Positions 27,462-36,184 of a stretch of DNA of 64,000 bases are shown in pieces; position 1 is the first letter of the stretch; each line of letters opens with the position of its first letter. The notes below the pieces were generated by a model. The model had not been told where the DNA came from. It saw nothing but the letters and a program-made list of their open reading frames with translations, and did not search any database. This stretch comes from Planctomycetes bacterium MalM25 (GTDB lineage: Bacteria; Planctomycetota; Planctomycetia; Pirellulales; Lacipirellulaceae): the NCBI GenBank assembly GCA_007745835.1, contig CP036424.1, positions 1,387,001 through 1,451,000 on the forward strand, read 5' to 3'. The position numbers and the translations under genes were made by a program.

Positions 27462-27543
27462 CCATTGAGAAAGGCAAACCCGTCGCGAGGCGGGGAACGC
27501 AAAGCCTAGGGCCCCGACGTTGGGGTGGCCGGGCTGCCGATGG
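27462..27543 (+). promoter_or_regulatory. Cyclic-di-GMP-I (GEMM-I) riboswitch upstream of flp
   Basis: The conserved core is present in order. P1 strand CCATTG (27462-27467) pairs with CGATGG (27538-27543). AAAGGCAAACC follows. P2 CCCGTC/GGCGGG is closed by the GNRA tetraloop GCGA (27485-27488). Then comes AACGCAAAGCC, then P3 with CCCC-GACGTT-GGGG, and the closing GGCTGCCGATGG. These match the GEMM-I consensus including the tetraloop that docks on its receptor. It lies about 250 nt upstream of the Flp pilin start, so c-di-GMP probably controls pilin expression. No clear intrinsic terminator follows, so the mechanism (on or off, transcription or translation) cannot be read. Confidence 0.85.
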
Positions 27544-27791
27544 AAAGCCCGCATCGCTTGCCCCGCAAGCGGTTCGGGCGGAACGGAAGCGCCTCTCCGG
27601 GCAGACGCAAAAGAGTTCGTAACTATCCGATCGCAGCGCGACGCCTGGCGGGCTCGCCTGCGGGGGTGAAAACCCCTGCGGGAGTTGTGCGGCGATCAAT
27701 TATCGGGGGTTCCGAAGCCCCCGCCACTAGCAGGGCGAATCCCGATCACCCCATTCCCGGGACACGCCCGTAAAACCGGAGAGGAAGCGCT

Positions 27792-27974
27792 ATGAAGAAG
27801 TTTGCTAAGAAGGTCCAACAGTTCCTCGTCTCGGAAGACGGCCCCACGGCTGTTGAGTACGCGGTCATGCTGGCGTTGATCGTGATCGTCTGTCTGACGG
27901 CGATCCAGTCGGTCGGCACCAACGCCGCGGCTACGTTCACCGGTGTCGCCGGCCAGCTCGGCGGCGGCAGCTGA
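27792..27974 (+). CDS. flp: Flp-family type IVb pilin
   Basis: This 60-residue prepilin has a short basic leader (MKKFAKKVQQFLVSEDG) and then the processing site G followed by PTAVEYAVMLALIVIVC, the Flp pattern with Glu at +5 and Tyr at +6 of the mature protein. The hydrophobic segment and Gly/Ser tail are typical of major pilins of Tad pili. It would be cleaved by the peptidase encoded next (28262) and polymerised by TadA/B/C. It lies downstream of a c-di-GMP-I riboswitch and is followed by a strong terminator, so much of the transcript may be monocistronic. Confidence 0.95.
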   Translation: MKKFAKKVQQFLVSEDGPTAVEYAVMLALIVIVCLTAIQSVGTNAAATFTGVAGQLGGGS

Positions 27975-28023
27975 TCTCACAGCCGTGTTGGCCGAGCCCT
28001 GCTAGGTTTGGCTAAACATCTCG

Positions 28024-28065
28024 GGCCCGGTCGGTCCTCCTCGTGGGGGCCGGCCGGGCTTTTTT
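28024..28065 (+). terminator. Rho-independent terminator after flp
   Basis: Stem GCCCGGTCGG (28025-28034) pairs with CCGGCCGGGC (28050-28059), with one G-U pair, followed by a run of T from 28060. It lies 50 nt after the flp stop. Confidence 0.85.
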
Positions 28066-28261
28066 CGTCCCCTGGGTACGGGCTGAGCCGGCCGTGCCGG
28101 TTGTGCGGTTTGGCGAGGCGGAGCGAGATGGCGGAACCCCGCCCCACCCACGCCGCGCGCCGGTGAGAGCGGGCTACGGTTGCCGGAACGCCACCCACAC
28201 GGGGTGGTTTGCCACACCGAAAACCGACCGATCGCCACCCCAGCCACGCGGGCCCACGACC

Positions 28262-28834
28262 ATGGACTTCACCCAACTGACCGACGCCTTGCTGACGAAC
28301 TGGCCCGTTTGGGTCGTCACCGTGACGCTCGTCGTCGCGGCGGTGATCGACGGCCTTCAACTGAAGGTGCCCAACTGGATCACCTTCCCGATGATCATCA
28401 GCGGGTGGGTCTACAGCTACACGCTGAGCAGCTACCCGGGCTGGGAGGGCCTCTCTTACAGCCTGATCGGCACCGTGGTCGGCCTCGCCCTGCTGCTGCC
28501 CGCTTACGCGATCGGCGGCATGGGAGCCGGCGACGTGAAGCTGATGGCGGGCATCGGCGCCTGGGTCTGGGGCACTGTCACCGCTTACTCGTTCGCCCTC
28601 TCGGCGATCATCGGCGGCGTGCTGGCGGTGCTGATGGTGTTCAGCAAGAACCGCTGGGAGAAGCACCACGGTCAGTTCTGGCTGATCCTCAACGAGATCC
28701 TCACGGTCAAAGACCCGGACCAGCTGGCCGCCATCGCCAAGGAGCGCAAGCCCCGCATGATGTTGCTGCCGTACGGCATCCCCATCGCCATGGGCACGAT
28801 CGCGTACTTCGCGTGGAACGGCATGCTGGTCTGA
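28262..28834 (+). CDS. cpaA: Prepilin peptidase, A24 family (CpaA/TadV)
   Basis: This is 190 residues from the ATG at 28262; longer in-frame starts are in non-conserved leader. It has about six membrane helices. The two catalytic aspartates of the GxGD aspartyl protease family are visible in VIDGLQLKVPNWITFPMI and GGMGAGDVKLMAGIGAW. It cleaves the leader of Flp (27792) and possibly the pseudopilins. It carries no N-methyltransferase domain, as expected for the short TadV/CpaA type. It follows the flp terminator by about 200 nt. Confidence 0.92.
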   Translation: MDFTQLTDALLTNWPVWVVTVTLVVAAVIDGLQLKVPNWITFPMIISGWVYSYTLSSYPGWEGLSYSLIGTVVGLALLLPAYAIGGMGAGDVKLMAGIGAWVWGTVTAYSFALSAIIGGVLAVLMVFSKNRWEKHHGQFWLILNEILTVKDPDQLAAIAKERKPRMMLLPYGIPIAMGTIAYFAWNGMLV

Positions 28835-29059
28835 GTGAGTCAACCAAACGAAAGACCGACGGGCCCTCGGTCAGGGGGCAGCGTCGGCCAGCGGGGTTGC
28901 TGGTTCCCGAAAACCGGCGCTGACCGCCTACGACTGCTTGTAATTCCTGGACCGGATAGACCGGTTGTGCCGAAGTAACCGACGAAGCCCGTTTCACAGC
29001 GGGCGACCGGGATGTGGCTGCGTGCCAATGACCGGTCAATCGTGGGGGGGAAACCACAA

Positions 29060-30106
29060 ATGCGACCCAAATCTTTAATCCTGCTAGCACTCGCGCTCGG
29101 CTGCGGCCTGGCGGCGTCGATCGGCATCAGCCGGGTCATGGACGCCAACGCCAACCGCACGGTCGATGTTGAGATGACGCCCATCTACGTGGCGGTGCAC
29201 AACATCAACCTCGGTGACCCGATCGGCGCGAGCATGGTCACTCTCGAAGAATGGCCGAAGGACAAGGCGCCGCAGGGCTGCCTGACCACGCTGGAGGACC
29301 TCGAAGGACGCCGCCCCCGAGCGACGATCTTCGCCGGCACGCCGATCCTGGAGGCCCAGCTGTTGGCCCAGGGCGAGACGGCCGACCCGGTGGCTAACAT
29401 CCCGGACGGATTCCGTTTGTCGACGATCTCGGTGAACGCGGAGAAGTCGGCCGCCGGCCTCCTGAGCCCGGGAGACCGGGTCGATGTGCAGCTCTTTATG
29501 GCCGCCAACGCCCGTGCCGGCGTCGCCGTGGCGACGACCCGCGTCATCCTTCAGAACATCCGCGTCTTCGCGATCGAGCAGGCCGTGCAGCGCTCCGCCG
29601 AGAGCGACGAGGGCAAGATCATCCCGAAGACGGTCTCGCTCTTGGTCACACCCGAGCAGGCCAGCCGGATCGACCTCGCCCAGAACCTTGGCGAGCTGAG
29701 TCTGATCCCGCGCAACCCGAACGACGAGACCGCCTCGCAGATGGTCGAGGTCACCCTGCAGGACCTGCTTGGCACCCGCTCGGAGAGCAACGACCGCAAG
29801 ACCGAACAGAATCGTGACCGGACGGCCGACTCTGGTCCGGGCATGATCGATAGCATGATCGGCTTGCTGTCGAAGGCCGCCAAGGAGCGTCCGCCGTTCG
29901 AGATGACCATCGTGCGGGCCGAGGAGGTCGACACCATGCGGTTCGACCGCCGGACCGGCAAGCCGCTCGAGGAAGCGTACGAAAACTACCAACCGACGCA
30001 GGCGGCGCCCGCGTCGACCGGCGTCCGTCGCACCGAAGACGGGCGTCTCGACTTCACACCGAAGACCGACAACAGCAGCTTCCCGATCGACTTCGAGGAA
30101 GAGTGA
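29060..30106 (+). CDS. cpaB: Tad pilus assembly protein CpaB/RcpC (SAF domain)
   Basis: This is 348 residues from the ATG at 29060. An N-terminal membrane anchor or signal (LILLALALGCGLAASIGISRV) is followed by a SAF domain (YVAVHNINLGDPIGASMVTL, ILEAQLLAQGE) and the RcpC/CpaB domain (RLSTISVNAEKSAAGLLSPG, DRVDVQLFM, RVILQNIRVFAIEQ, KTVSLLVTPEQASRIDLAQN). CpaB is a periplasmic protein thought to work with the secretin next door. The C-terminal 80 residues are charged and low in complexity. It lies in the plus-strand pilus run between the peptidase and cpaC. Confidence 0.9.
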   Translation: MRPKSLILLALALGCGLAASIGISRVMDANANRTVDVEMTPIYVAVHNINLGDPIGASMVTLEEWPKDKAPQGCLTTLEDLEGRRPRATIFAGTPILEAQLLAQGETADPVANIPDGFRLSTISVNAEKSAAGLLSPGDRVDVQLFMAANARAGVAVATTRVILQNIRVFAIEQAVQRSAESDEGKIIPKTVSLLVTPEQASRIDLAQNLGELSLIPRNPNDETASQMVEVTLQDLLGTRSESNDRKTEQNRDRTADSGPGMIDSMIGLLSKAAKERPPFEMTIVRAEEVDTMRFDRRTGKPLEEAYENYQPTQAAPASTGVRRTEDGRLDFTPKTDNSSFPIDFEEE

Positions 30107-30274
30107 GTTCGAGAGAGACGCTGAACCAGAGGAAGAGATAGCGCCACCGGGCGCCGAGCATGCCAGGGACGGCCGGCTCGCGAAGCAACCATCCAAGGGG
30201 GATGGCCTGTGCTCCCAGGAGCTCGGGTCGAGGCGCCGCCCACAAGCGGCGCCGCAAATCAGGAAAGTACAAGG

Positions 30275-32086
30275 ATGTACGATCTCAACGCCCAACGTGC
30301 CGCCACCCGTCTGCGCGGCCTGTCTTCGCTCGCCCTGCTGGCCGCGTTCTGCGCCGCGCCAGCCGCCGAGACTTTCGCCCAAGGCCTGCCCAGCGGGTCG
30401 GTCGTGCGGAAGATCAACGGCGCGAGCGACAAGCTCGAGATCACGACCAACACGAGTCGGATCCTCACGCTCGACAAGAAGATCCCCAAGGTCCAGGTCA
30501 ACAACCCCGAGCTGCTGGCGGTGACGCCCCTCTCGGCGACCGAGATCCAGGTCTCCGCGAAGAAGGCGGGCGTCACGCAGGTCAACCTGTGGGACGAGGA
30601 CGGCGACATCCACACGGTCGATGTCTTCATCTACGGCGACGTCCGCGAGCTGGAGAACGCCCTCGCCACGCAGTTCCCCAACTCGTCGGTCCGCGTCTAC
30701 CGCTACAGCCAGAGCCTGGTGCTCACCGGCTTCATCGATCGGCCCGACTACGTCGACCCGATCCGCCAGCTCGCCGAGGACTACGCCCCCAAGGTGATCA
30801 ACAACATCGCCGTGGGCGGCGTCCAGCAGGTGCTGCTGCGGGTGAAGATCTACGAGGTGTCCCGGACCAAGCTCCGCAAGCTAGGCGTCGATGTCGCAGC
30901 GATCGGCGAGGGGGGCTACTTCGGCACGAGCGTCTCGGGGCTGATCAACAACATCGGCACCGAGGGCAACCCGGCGGGCATCGTGCAGCGGGTGGGCGCC
31001 ACCAAGCTGATCACCGACACGGCGGGGCAGACCGTTGAGTTCATGGTGACCGACGGCGCCGACGCCTTTGTTGGGTACCTCGACGCGTTGCAACAGAAGA
31101 ACGTCGCGAAGATCCTCGCGGAGCCGAACATCGTCGCCGTGAGCGGCCGCCCGGCTCAGTTCAACGAGGGGGGCGAGATCCCGATCATCGTGCCGCAGTC
31201 GCTGGGCAACGTGTCGGTCGAGTACAAGCCGTTCGGCACGCAGGTCGATTTCCTGCCGATCGTGCTGGGCAACGGCAAGATCCGCCTGGAGGTCCGCCCC
31301 CGCGTGAGCGACCTCGACTTCGGCAACGCCGTCACGATCAACAACACCCAGATCCCCGCGCTGACCGTGCGTCAGGTCGACACCGCGGTGGAGATGAACG
31401 CGGGCCAGACGTTCGCGATTGCCGGCCTCATCCAGCAGCGGACCAACACAACCAACGCGGGTGTTCCCCTGCTGGCGGACATCCCAATCCTGGGCGTACC
31501 ATTCCGGCGTTCGCAGGACGAGAGCGAAGAGATCGAGCTGCTGATCCTCGTGACGCCCGAGTTCGTTGACGCGATGGACCCGCACGAGGTGCCGCCCTGC
31601 GGCCCCGGCATGGGGACCGTCGCGCCGAGCGACGCCGAGCTTTACTGCGACGGCAAGGTCGAGGTGCCCAACGTGTGTGGCCCGTGCGTGAACGGCGGCT
31701 GCGGCAGCTGCCCGCAGTGCGTCGCCGGCGGCTTCCCGGGACCGCCCCGACACTTCGTGAACGGCGCCGGCTCCGGGGCCTACAGCGGTGGTGGCGTTCC
31801 GATGCCCGCCCCGATGCCGACGCCGGCCGGTGTGCCGATGCAGGAGGTCGTCCCGACCCCGGCCGATATCACGCCGATCGAGGCGCCGACCGGCGAGGCC
31901 TCCGCGACCGACGGTGGCCTGCTGGGCCCCTCGCTCGGCCAGGCCCCTAAGCCACAGGCGCCGTCGCCGCACTACCGGGCGTCGAACCCGCAGGGTTTCG
32001 TCCGGCAGGCCGCCCGGCCCTACCGCCCGCGGCCGACCGCCGAGGGGTCGGGTCTGATCGGTCCGGTCGGTTATGACGACGAGTGA
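30275..32086 (+). CDS. cpaC: Tad pilus secretin CpaC/RcpA with cysteine-rich tail
   Basis: This is 603 residues from the ATG at 30275 with a signal peptide (LALLAAFCAAPAAETFAQG). The N-terminal pilus-secretin domain (LTLDKKIPKVQVNNPELLAV) and a BON-like segment (ALATQFPNSSVRVYRYSQSL) come first. The secretin core follows (VLLRVKIYEVSRTKLRKLGV, AKILAEPNIVAVSGRPAQFN, EGGEIPIIVPQ, VDFLPIVLGNGKIRLEVRP, NAGQTFAIAGLIQQRT, LLADIPILGVPFRRSQDES, IELLILVTPEFVDAM). It forms the outer-membrane pore of the pilus. The C-terminal 130 residues are unusual: a cluster of about eight cysteines (VCGPCVNGGCGSCPQC) and Pro-rich stretches not expected in standard secretins. Confidence 0.92.
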   Translation: MYDLNAQRAATRLRGLSSLALLAAFCAAPAAETFAQGLPSGSVVRKINGASDKLEITTNTSRILTLDKKIPKVQVNNPELLAVTPLSATEIQVSAKKAGVTQVNLWDEDGDIHTVDVFIYGDVRELENALATQFPNSSVRVYRYSQSLVLTGFIDRPDYVDPIRQLAEDYAPKVINNIAVGGVQQVLLRVKIYEVSRTKLRKLGVDVAAIGEGGYFGTSVSGLINNIGTEGNPAGIVQRVGATKLITDTAGQTVEFMVTDGADAFVGYLDALQQKNVAKILAEPNIVAVSGRPAQFNEGGEIPIIVPQSLGNVSVEYKPFGTQVDFLPIVLGNGKIRLEVRPRVSDLDFGNAVTINNTQIPALTVRQVDTAVEMNAGQTFAIAGLIQQRTNTTNAGVPLLADIPILGVPFRRSQDESEEIELLILVTPEFVDAMDPHEVPPCGPGMGTVAPSDAELYCDGKVEVPNVCGPCVNGGCGSCPQCVAGGFPGPPRHFVNGAGSGAYSGGGVPMPAPMPTPAGVPMQEVVPTPADITPIEAPTGEASATDGGLLGPSLGQAPKPQAPSPHYRASNPQGFVRQAARPYRPRPTAEGSGLIGPVGYDDE

Positions 32087-32201
32087 CCTATCGAGCCGAG
32101 TTTCGACGCCGCGCCTCCTCTGATGAGCTAGCTTCTAGTGTCCCCACACCGCGCGCGGTGCGCCGGGATTGCTAGCCGAGTCCGTTCTTGATCCGCCGCT
32201 C

Positions 32202-33425
32202 ATGTCGAACGTCATGCGAATCGCGATCGTCGATCCCAACGACGGGGATCGTGACGCGTTAAAAGCGACGCTCATGGGGCTCGACACCGTCTGGCTCGAG
32301 GCGGAGTGCTCGCGCTACGCGTTCTTCAACGACGTCCTCGAGCAGACCAGCCCGGACGTGGCGTTCGTCGCGATGGACGACGACCCCGAGCAGGCGATCG
32401 CCCTGGTCGAGGAGATCACTCAGAAGAAACCGGACATCGCGGTCCTGGTCGCCAGCAGCTCGAACGACGGCTCGATGATCCTCCGCACGATGCGGGCGGG
32501 CGCCAAGGAGTTCCTCACCCAACCCCTCCGCCCCGACGACCTCGCGACCGCCATGCAGCGGATCGCGAAGGCGCGGTTCGGCGTTGAGGGGTCCGCGGGC
32601 AGCTCGTGCCGCGTGATCACCGTCGGCGGTTGCACGGGCGGCGTGGGCACGACCAGCCTGGCGATCAACCTCGGCTGCGAGCTCGCCGCCAACCCGGACA
32701 ACTCGGTGGTGGTCGTCGACCTCGACCTGCCGCTCGGCGACGCCGACGTCTACCTCGACACGATCCCCGAGTACACGCTCACGGACGTCTCGCAGAACAT
32801 CGGCCGGCTCGACTTCACGCTGCTGAAACGCTCGTTGACGAAGCACAGTTCGGGCGTCTATCTGTTGCCCAGGCCCGTGCAGCTGGAAGACGCGAAGCTG
32901 ATCTCGACCGACGACTTGCAACGCGTCATCAGCCTGCTGCGGGCGACCTTCACGCACCTGATCATCGACACCTCGAAGGCGTTCAACGACCTCGACCTGT
33001 TGGCGATGGACGTCGCCAACGACGTCCTCATGGTCACCCAGCTCGACCTGCCCTGCCTGCGGAACGTCGTCCGGTTGATGATGTCCTTCGAGCAGCACGG
33101 TTCGCTTCGCGAGAAGGTCAAGATCGTGGTCAACCGCGTCGGCCAGGGAGGGTCGTCGATCAGTGTGAAGAAGGCCGAATCGACGCTCGGGCAGGAGGTC
33201 TTCTGGCAGCTGCCCAACGACTACAAGACGATGATCGAGGTCCGCAACAACGGCGTGCCCCTCCTGGAGCAGGCGCCCAAGGCGCAGCTCACGCAATCGA
33301 TGTCGCAGATGGCCCGCGAACTGACCGGCGCCGGCCCCGTCGCCGACGAGACCGGCAAGACCACACGCAGCTTCTTCGGCCTGTTCGGCAAAAAGGACGC
33401 CGAAGAAGCCCCCGCCGAGGGGTGA
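32202..33425 (+). CDS. cpaE: CpaE/TadZ-like pilus localisation protein
   Basis: This is 407 residues from the ATG at 32202; a TTG at 32169 is less likely. An N-terminal receiver-like domain (RIAIVDPNDGDRDALKATL, ALVEEITQKKPDIAVLVAS) precedes a ParA/MinD-type domain (VITVGGCTGGVGTTSLAINL, VVVVDLDLPLGDADVYLD, HLIIDTSKAFNDLDLLAM). In the P-loop, GGVGTT replaces the usual K-GG-x-GK-T, so both signature lysines are missing, as reported for atypical TadZ proteins. It is thought to position the pilus machinery at the pole. It closes the plus-strand pilus run. Confidence 0.88.
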   Translation: MSNVMRIAIVDPNDGDRDALKATLMGLDTVWLEAECSRYAFFNDVLEQTSPDVAFVAMDDDPEQAIALVEEITQKKPDIAVLVASSSNDGSMILRTMRAGAKEFLTQPLRPDDLATAMQRIAKARFGVEGSAGSSCRVITVGGCTGGVGTTSLAINLGCELAANPDNSVVVVDLDLPLGDADVYLDTIPEYTLTDVSQNIGRLDFTLLKRSLTKHSSGVYLLPRPVQLEDAKLISTDDLQRVISLLRATFTHLIIDTSKAFNDLDLLAMDVANDVLMVTQLDLPCLRNVVRLMMSFEQHGSLREKVKIVVNRVGQGGSSISVKKAESTLGQEVFWQLPNDYKTMIEVRNNGVPLLEQAPKAQLTQSMSQMARELTGAGPVADETGKTTRSFFGLFGKKDAEEAPAEG

Positions 33426-33522
33426 GCCTCGCTCTTGAAGGTCAGGCGGTTCGGAGTGCGTCTGAACACTCTCCTAGCTGCCCAGCAGTCTTCGGGTGAG
33501 GGAGCTAGCAGCCCCCAATCGC

Positions 33523-33551
33523 TTGAGGACCTCCGCCACGCCGGGTAGATT
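33523..33551 (+). promoter_or_regulatory. Sigma70-like promoter candidate before the lipase gene
   Basis: TTGAGG (33523-33528) and TAGATT (33546-33551) are separated by 17 nt and lie 45 nt before the GTG start at 33596. Confidence 0.4.
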
Positions 33552-33595
33552 CGCGGGTTCGCTTACGAACCTCCCGCGACCCGAGGCGCCCCGCC

Positions 33596-34561
33596 GTGGC
33601 CCTGCCGCAGCCGAAAGAGACCGAAGAGCTTGCCGTTGGCGAGCGCCTCCAGGCGATCACCCGCCTCGAGGGGCGGACCGTCTCGCAGCTGACCTTCCTC
33701 GAGAAGTCGCTCCTCTTCGCCGAGCTGTCGCGGGCGAGCTACTTCCCGCGCACCATCGCGGGCGATTTGGCCGAGCAGATCGGCTTGCCCGAGACCCGCT
33801 TCTACGACCGGGACGGCGCCCAGGCGTACGTGTTCGGTGGCGAGGAGGACGCGATCGTCTGCTGCCGCGGCACCGAGCCGAACGAGTGGAACGACGTCCG
33901 CGCCGACCTCGACGCGGTGACCGACGTCGCCGAGACGGTCGGCCGGGTCCACCGCGGATTCAAGCGCGAGGTCGACGACCTCTGGCCCCGGCTCGAGCAG
34001 GCGCTCGTGAGCAACGAGCGCATCCTCTGGTTCGCCGGCCACTCGCTCGGCGGGGCGATGACGGCCATCTGCGCCGGGCGGTGCTACCTGTCGCACATCC
34101 CGTCGGCGCCCGAGGCGGTCTTCACGTACGGCTCGCCCCGCGTGGGCAACAAGCGGTACGTGAACCACGTGAAGCTGGCGTACTACCGGTGGGTGAACAA
34201 CAACGACATCGTGCCCCGTGTCCCCCCCCGCTGGCTTGGCTACCGCCACGCCGGCACCGAACTCTACCTGAACCGGCGGGGCCGGATCAGTAACGTGGGC
34301 GGGCTGTCGCGGATGCACGACCGCTGGTGGGGCTTCGTCCGCGGACTGAGCCGCTGGCGGGTCGACCAATTCAGCGACCACCTGATGGAGGAGTATCTCA
34401 CCCACATCGAACGGGCCGTGCTCCAAGAGCAAGCGGGCAAGCGGCCACCGGCGTTGGAGAAGGCGCTCGGGCGGGTCGGCTGCCCCTCGGTCGCCCCGGC
34501 AACGCCCCCGGCGCCGCATCTCGCGACTAGGCAAGAACGAGAGAAGGTCCAGGCCGGCTGA
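33596..34561 (+). CDS. Class 3 lipase-family alpha/beta hydrolase
   Basis: This is 321 residues from a GTG start at 33596. The nucleophile elbow ILWFAGHSLGGAMTAICAG carries the catalytic serine, and AYVFGGEEDAIVCCRGTEPN gives the oxyanion region. AVFTYGSPRVGNKRYVNHV and WVNNNDIVPRVPP (catalytic Asp) are class 3 lipase hallmarks, with a likely catalytic His further on (FSDHLMEEYLTHI). No signal peptide is evident, so it may act in the cytoplasm. The substrate is likely an acylglycerol or other ester. A promoter candidate lies upstream and no operon partner is apparent. Confidence 0.85.
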   Translation: MALPQPKETEELAVGERLQAITRLEGRTVSQLTFLEKSLLFAELSRASYFPRTIAGDLAEQIGLPETRFYDRDGAQAYVFGGEEDAIVCCRGTEPNEWNDVRADLDAVTDVAETVGRVHRGFKREVDDLWPRLEQALVSNERILWFAGHSLGGAMTAICAGRCYLSHIPSAPEAVFTYGSPRVGNKRYVNHVKLAYYRWVNNNDIVPRVPPRWLGYRHAGTELYLNRRGRISNVGGLSRMHDRWWGFVRGLSRWRVDQFSDHLMEEYLTHIERAVLQEQAGKRPPALEKALGRVGCPSVAPATPPAPHLATRQEREKVQAG

Positions 34562-34750
34562 CACAACAGCCTCCCTTGGCTGTCCACTTCGCCAGTCGTT
34601 CGTCGGAAACCTCGCTTTTTCCCCGGAGTCTCGGAGGAGTCGCGACGTAGTCTACTGGCCCGCGGACTATCGTGGGGACCTCACGCGTTTCTCCCGAAGA
34701 AAGCGTCCGTGAGCACGCAGGTTTGCAAGACTCTCCTCTAGGAAAAAGGC

Positions 34751-36172
34751 ATGTTGAAGGGACAGAAGGACTTCTTGCGTTACTTGACCGCACTGCCTGT
34801 TTCTGTGCTCGCGCTGATCGCTTTCTCTGACCAAGCGGTGGCCGAACGCCCCAACGTGCTGCTGATTGTCTCCGACGATCAGGGATGGTCCGACGTTGGC
34901 TTCAACGGCTGTCGCGAGATCCCCACGCCCCATCTGGACCGCTTGGCGGCGTCCGGAGTGGTCCTCGAAGCGGGCTATGTCTCGCACCCCTATTGCAGCC
35001 CCAGCCGCGCCGGGCTGCTCACGGGGCGGTACCAGCAGAGGTATGGCCACGAGTGCAACCCGGGCATTCTTGAGGAGACCTTCGACACGGGATTGCCCCT
35101 TTCGGAGAAGCTGCTGTCCAACGTGTTGCAGGATTATGGGTACCGCACCGGCGCCGTAGGTAAGTGGCACCTGGGCGATGCGGCGCCGTTCCAGCCCAAC
35201 GAACGCGGCTTCGACGAGTGGTTCGGCTTCTCGGGCGGCAACTTGAGCTACTGGGGCGACCTCGGGAACAAGCCGGCGGAGCACGGCGTGGTCCGCAACG
35301 GGAAGCCGGTGCCGGAGTCGGAGCTGACGCACCTGACCGACGACTTCTCGGACGAAGCGGTCCGGTTCCTGCAAGAGGGAGACGAACGCCCCTTCTTCCT
35401 GTACCTGGCCTACAACGCGCCGCATTCACCCGACCACGCCACCCACGAGCACCTGAAGCGGACTGAGCACATCGAATACGGAGGCCGCGCCGTCTACGGC
35501 GCCATGGTCGCCGCGATGGACGCCGGCATCGGCCGGGTGCTCGACGCCCTCAAGCAGCGTGGGGAGTTGGATAACACGCTCATCTTCTTCCTGAGCGACA
35601 ACGGCGGGCGCAAGGAGCACGCGACCAACTACCCGTACCGAGGCCATAAGGGGATGCTCTTCGAGGGGGGCATCCGTGTGCCGTTCTGTGTCGCTTGGCC
35701 GCAAGGGATCGAAGGAGCCCGTCGGTACGGCGAGGCCGTTTCGGCGATCGACATCTTCCCGAGCATCCTGGCCGCGACGGGATGCGATCAGCCGGACTTG
35801 GCGCTCGACGGGGTCAATCTGCTCCCCTACCTGCGAGGCGAGGTGGCCGGGGCGCCGCATGAGGACCTCTACTGGCGGTACGCGTGCGGCGAGGACACCT
35901 ACGGTTACGCGGTTCGTTCGGCTGACCTGAAGCTGGTCTACAGCGTCTACAAGGAGCGGCACCTTCTGTTCGACCTAGCGGCGGACCCCTGGGAGCAGAA
36001 CAACTTGTTCGACTCCCGAAAGCAAGACGCGGAGCGACTCCTCACTAAGTACGAGCAGTGGCGCAACAGCGTGATCGACCCACTGTGGCTCGATCCGCAC
36101 GGACCGAACGTGAAGAAGGAAGAGGCCCGCCGCGAAGCCAAAATCCAGGCCGCTTCTCAAGGCGAGCGCTAA
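34751..36172 (+). CDS. Secreted sulfatase (arylsulfatase family)
   Basis: This 473-residue protein has a signal peptide (LPVSVLALIAFSDQAVAE). RPNVLLIVSDDQGWSDVGF carries the metal-binding Asp pair. HPYCSPSRAGLLTGRYQQR holds the C-x-P-S-R site, where Cys becomes formylglycine. GKWHLGD and later LIFFLSDNGGRKEHATN complete the type I sulfatase pattern. It would remove sulfate from polysaccharides. A purine-rich ribosome site AGGAAAAAGG precedes the ATG. No formylglycine-generating enzyme lies in the window, so maturation must come from elsewhere. The full family length is present. Confidence 0.93.
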   Translation: MLKGQKDFLRYLTALPVSVLALIAFSDQAVAERPNVLLIVSDDQGWSDVGFNGCREIPTPHLDRLAASGVVLEAGYVSHPYCSPSRAGLLTGRYQQRYGHECNPGILEETFDTGLPLSEKLLSNVLQDYGYRTGAVGKWHLGDAAPFQPNERGFDEWFGFSGGNLSYWGDLGNKPAEHGVVRNGKPVPESELTHLTDDFSDEAVRFLQEGDERPFFLYLAYNAPHSPDHATHEHLKRTEHIEYGGRAVYGAMVAAMDAGIGRVLDALKQRGELDNTLIFFLSDNGGRKEHATNYPYRGHKGMLFEGGIRVPFCVAWPQGIEGARRYGEAVSAIDIFPSILAATGCDQPDLALDGVNLLPYLRGEVAGAPHEDLYWRYACGEDTYGYAVRSADLKLVYSVYKERHLLFDLAADPWEQNNLFDSRKQDAERLLTKYEQWRNSVIDPLWLDPHGPNVKKEEARREAKIQAASQGER

Positions 36173-36184
36173 GACGGCAGAGGG

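Noticed and set aside
27641-27791. Second riboswitch or attenuator between the GEMM element and flp
   Set aside because: Hairpins such as GGGG-TGAAAA-CCCC and GGGGGTT-CCG-AAGCCCCC are present, but none shows a riboswitch core or a U-run, so no separate call is made.
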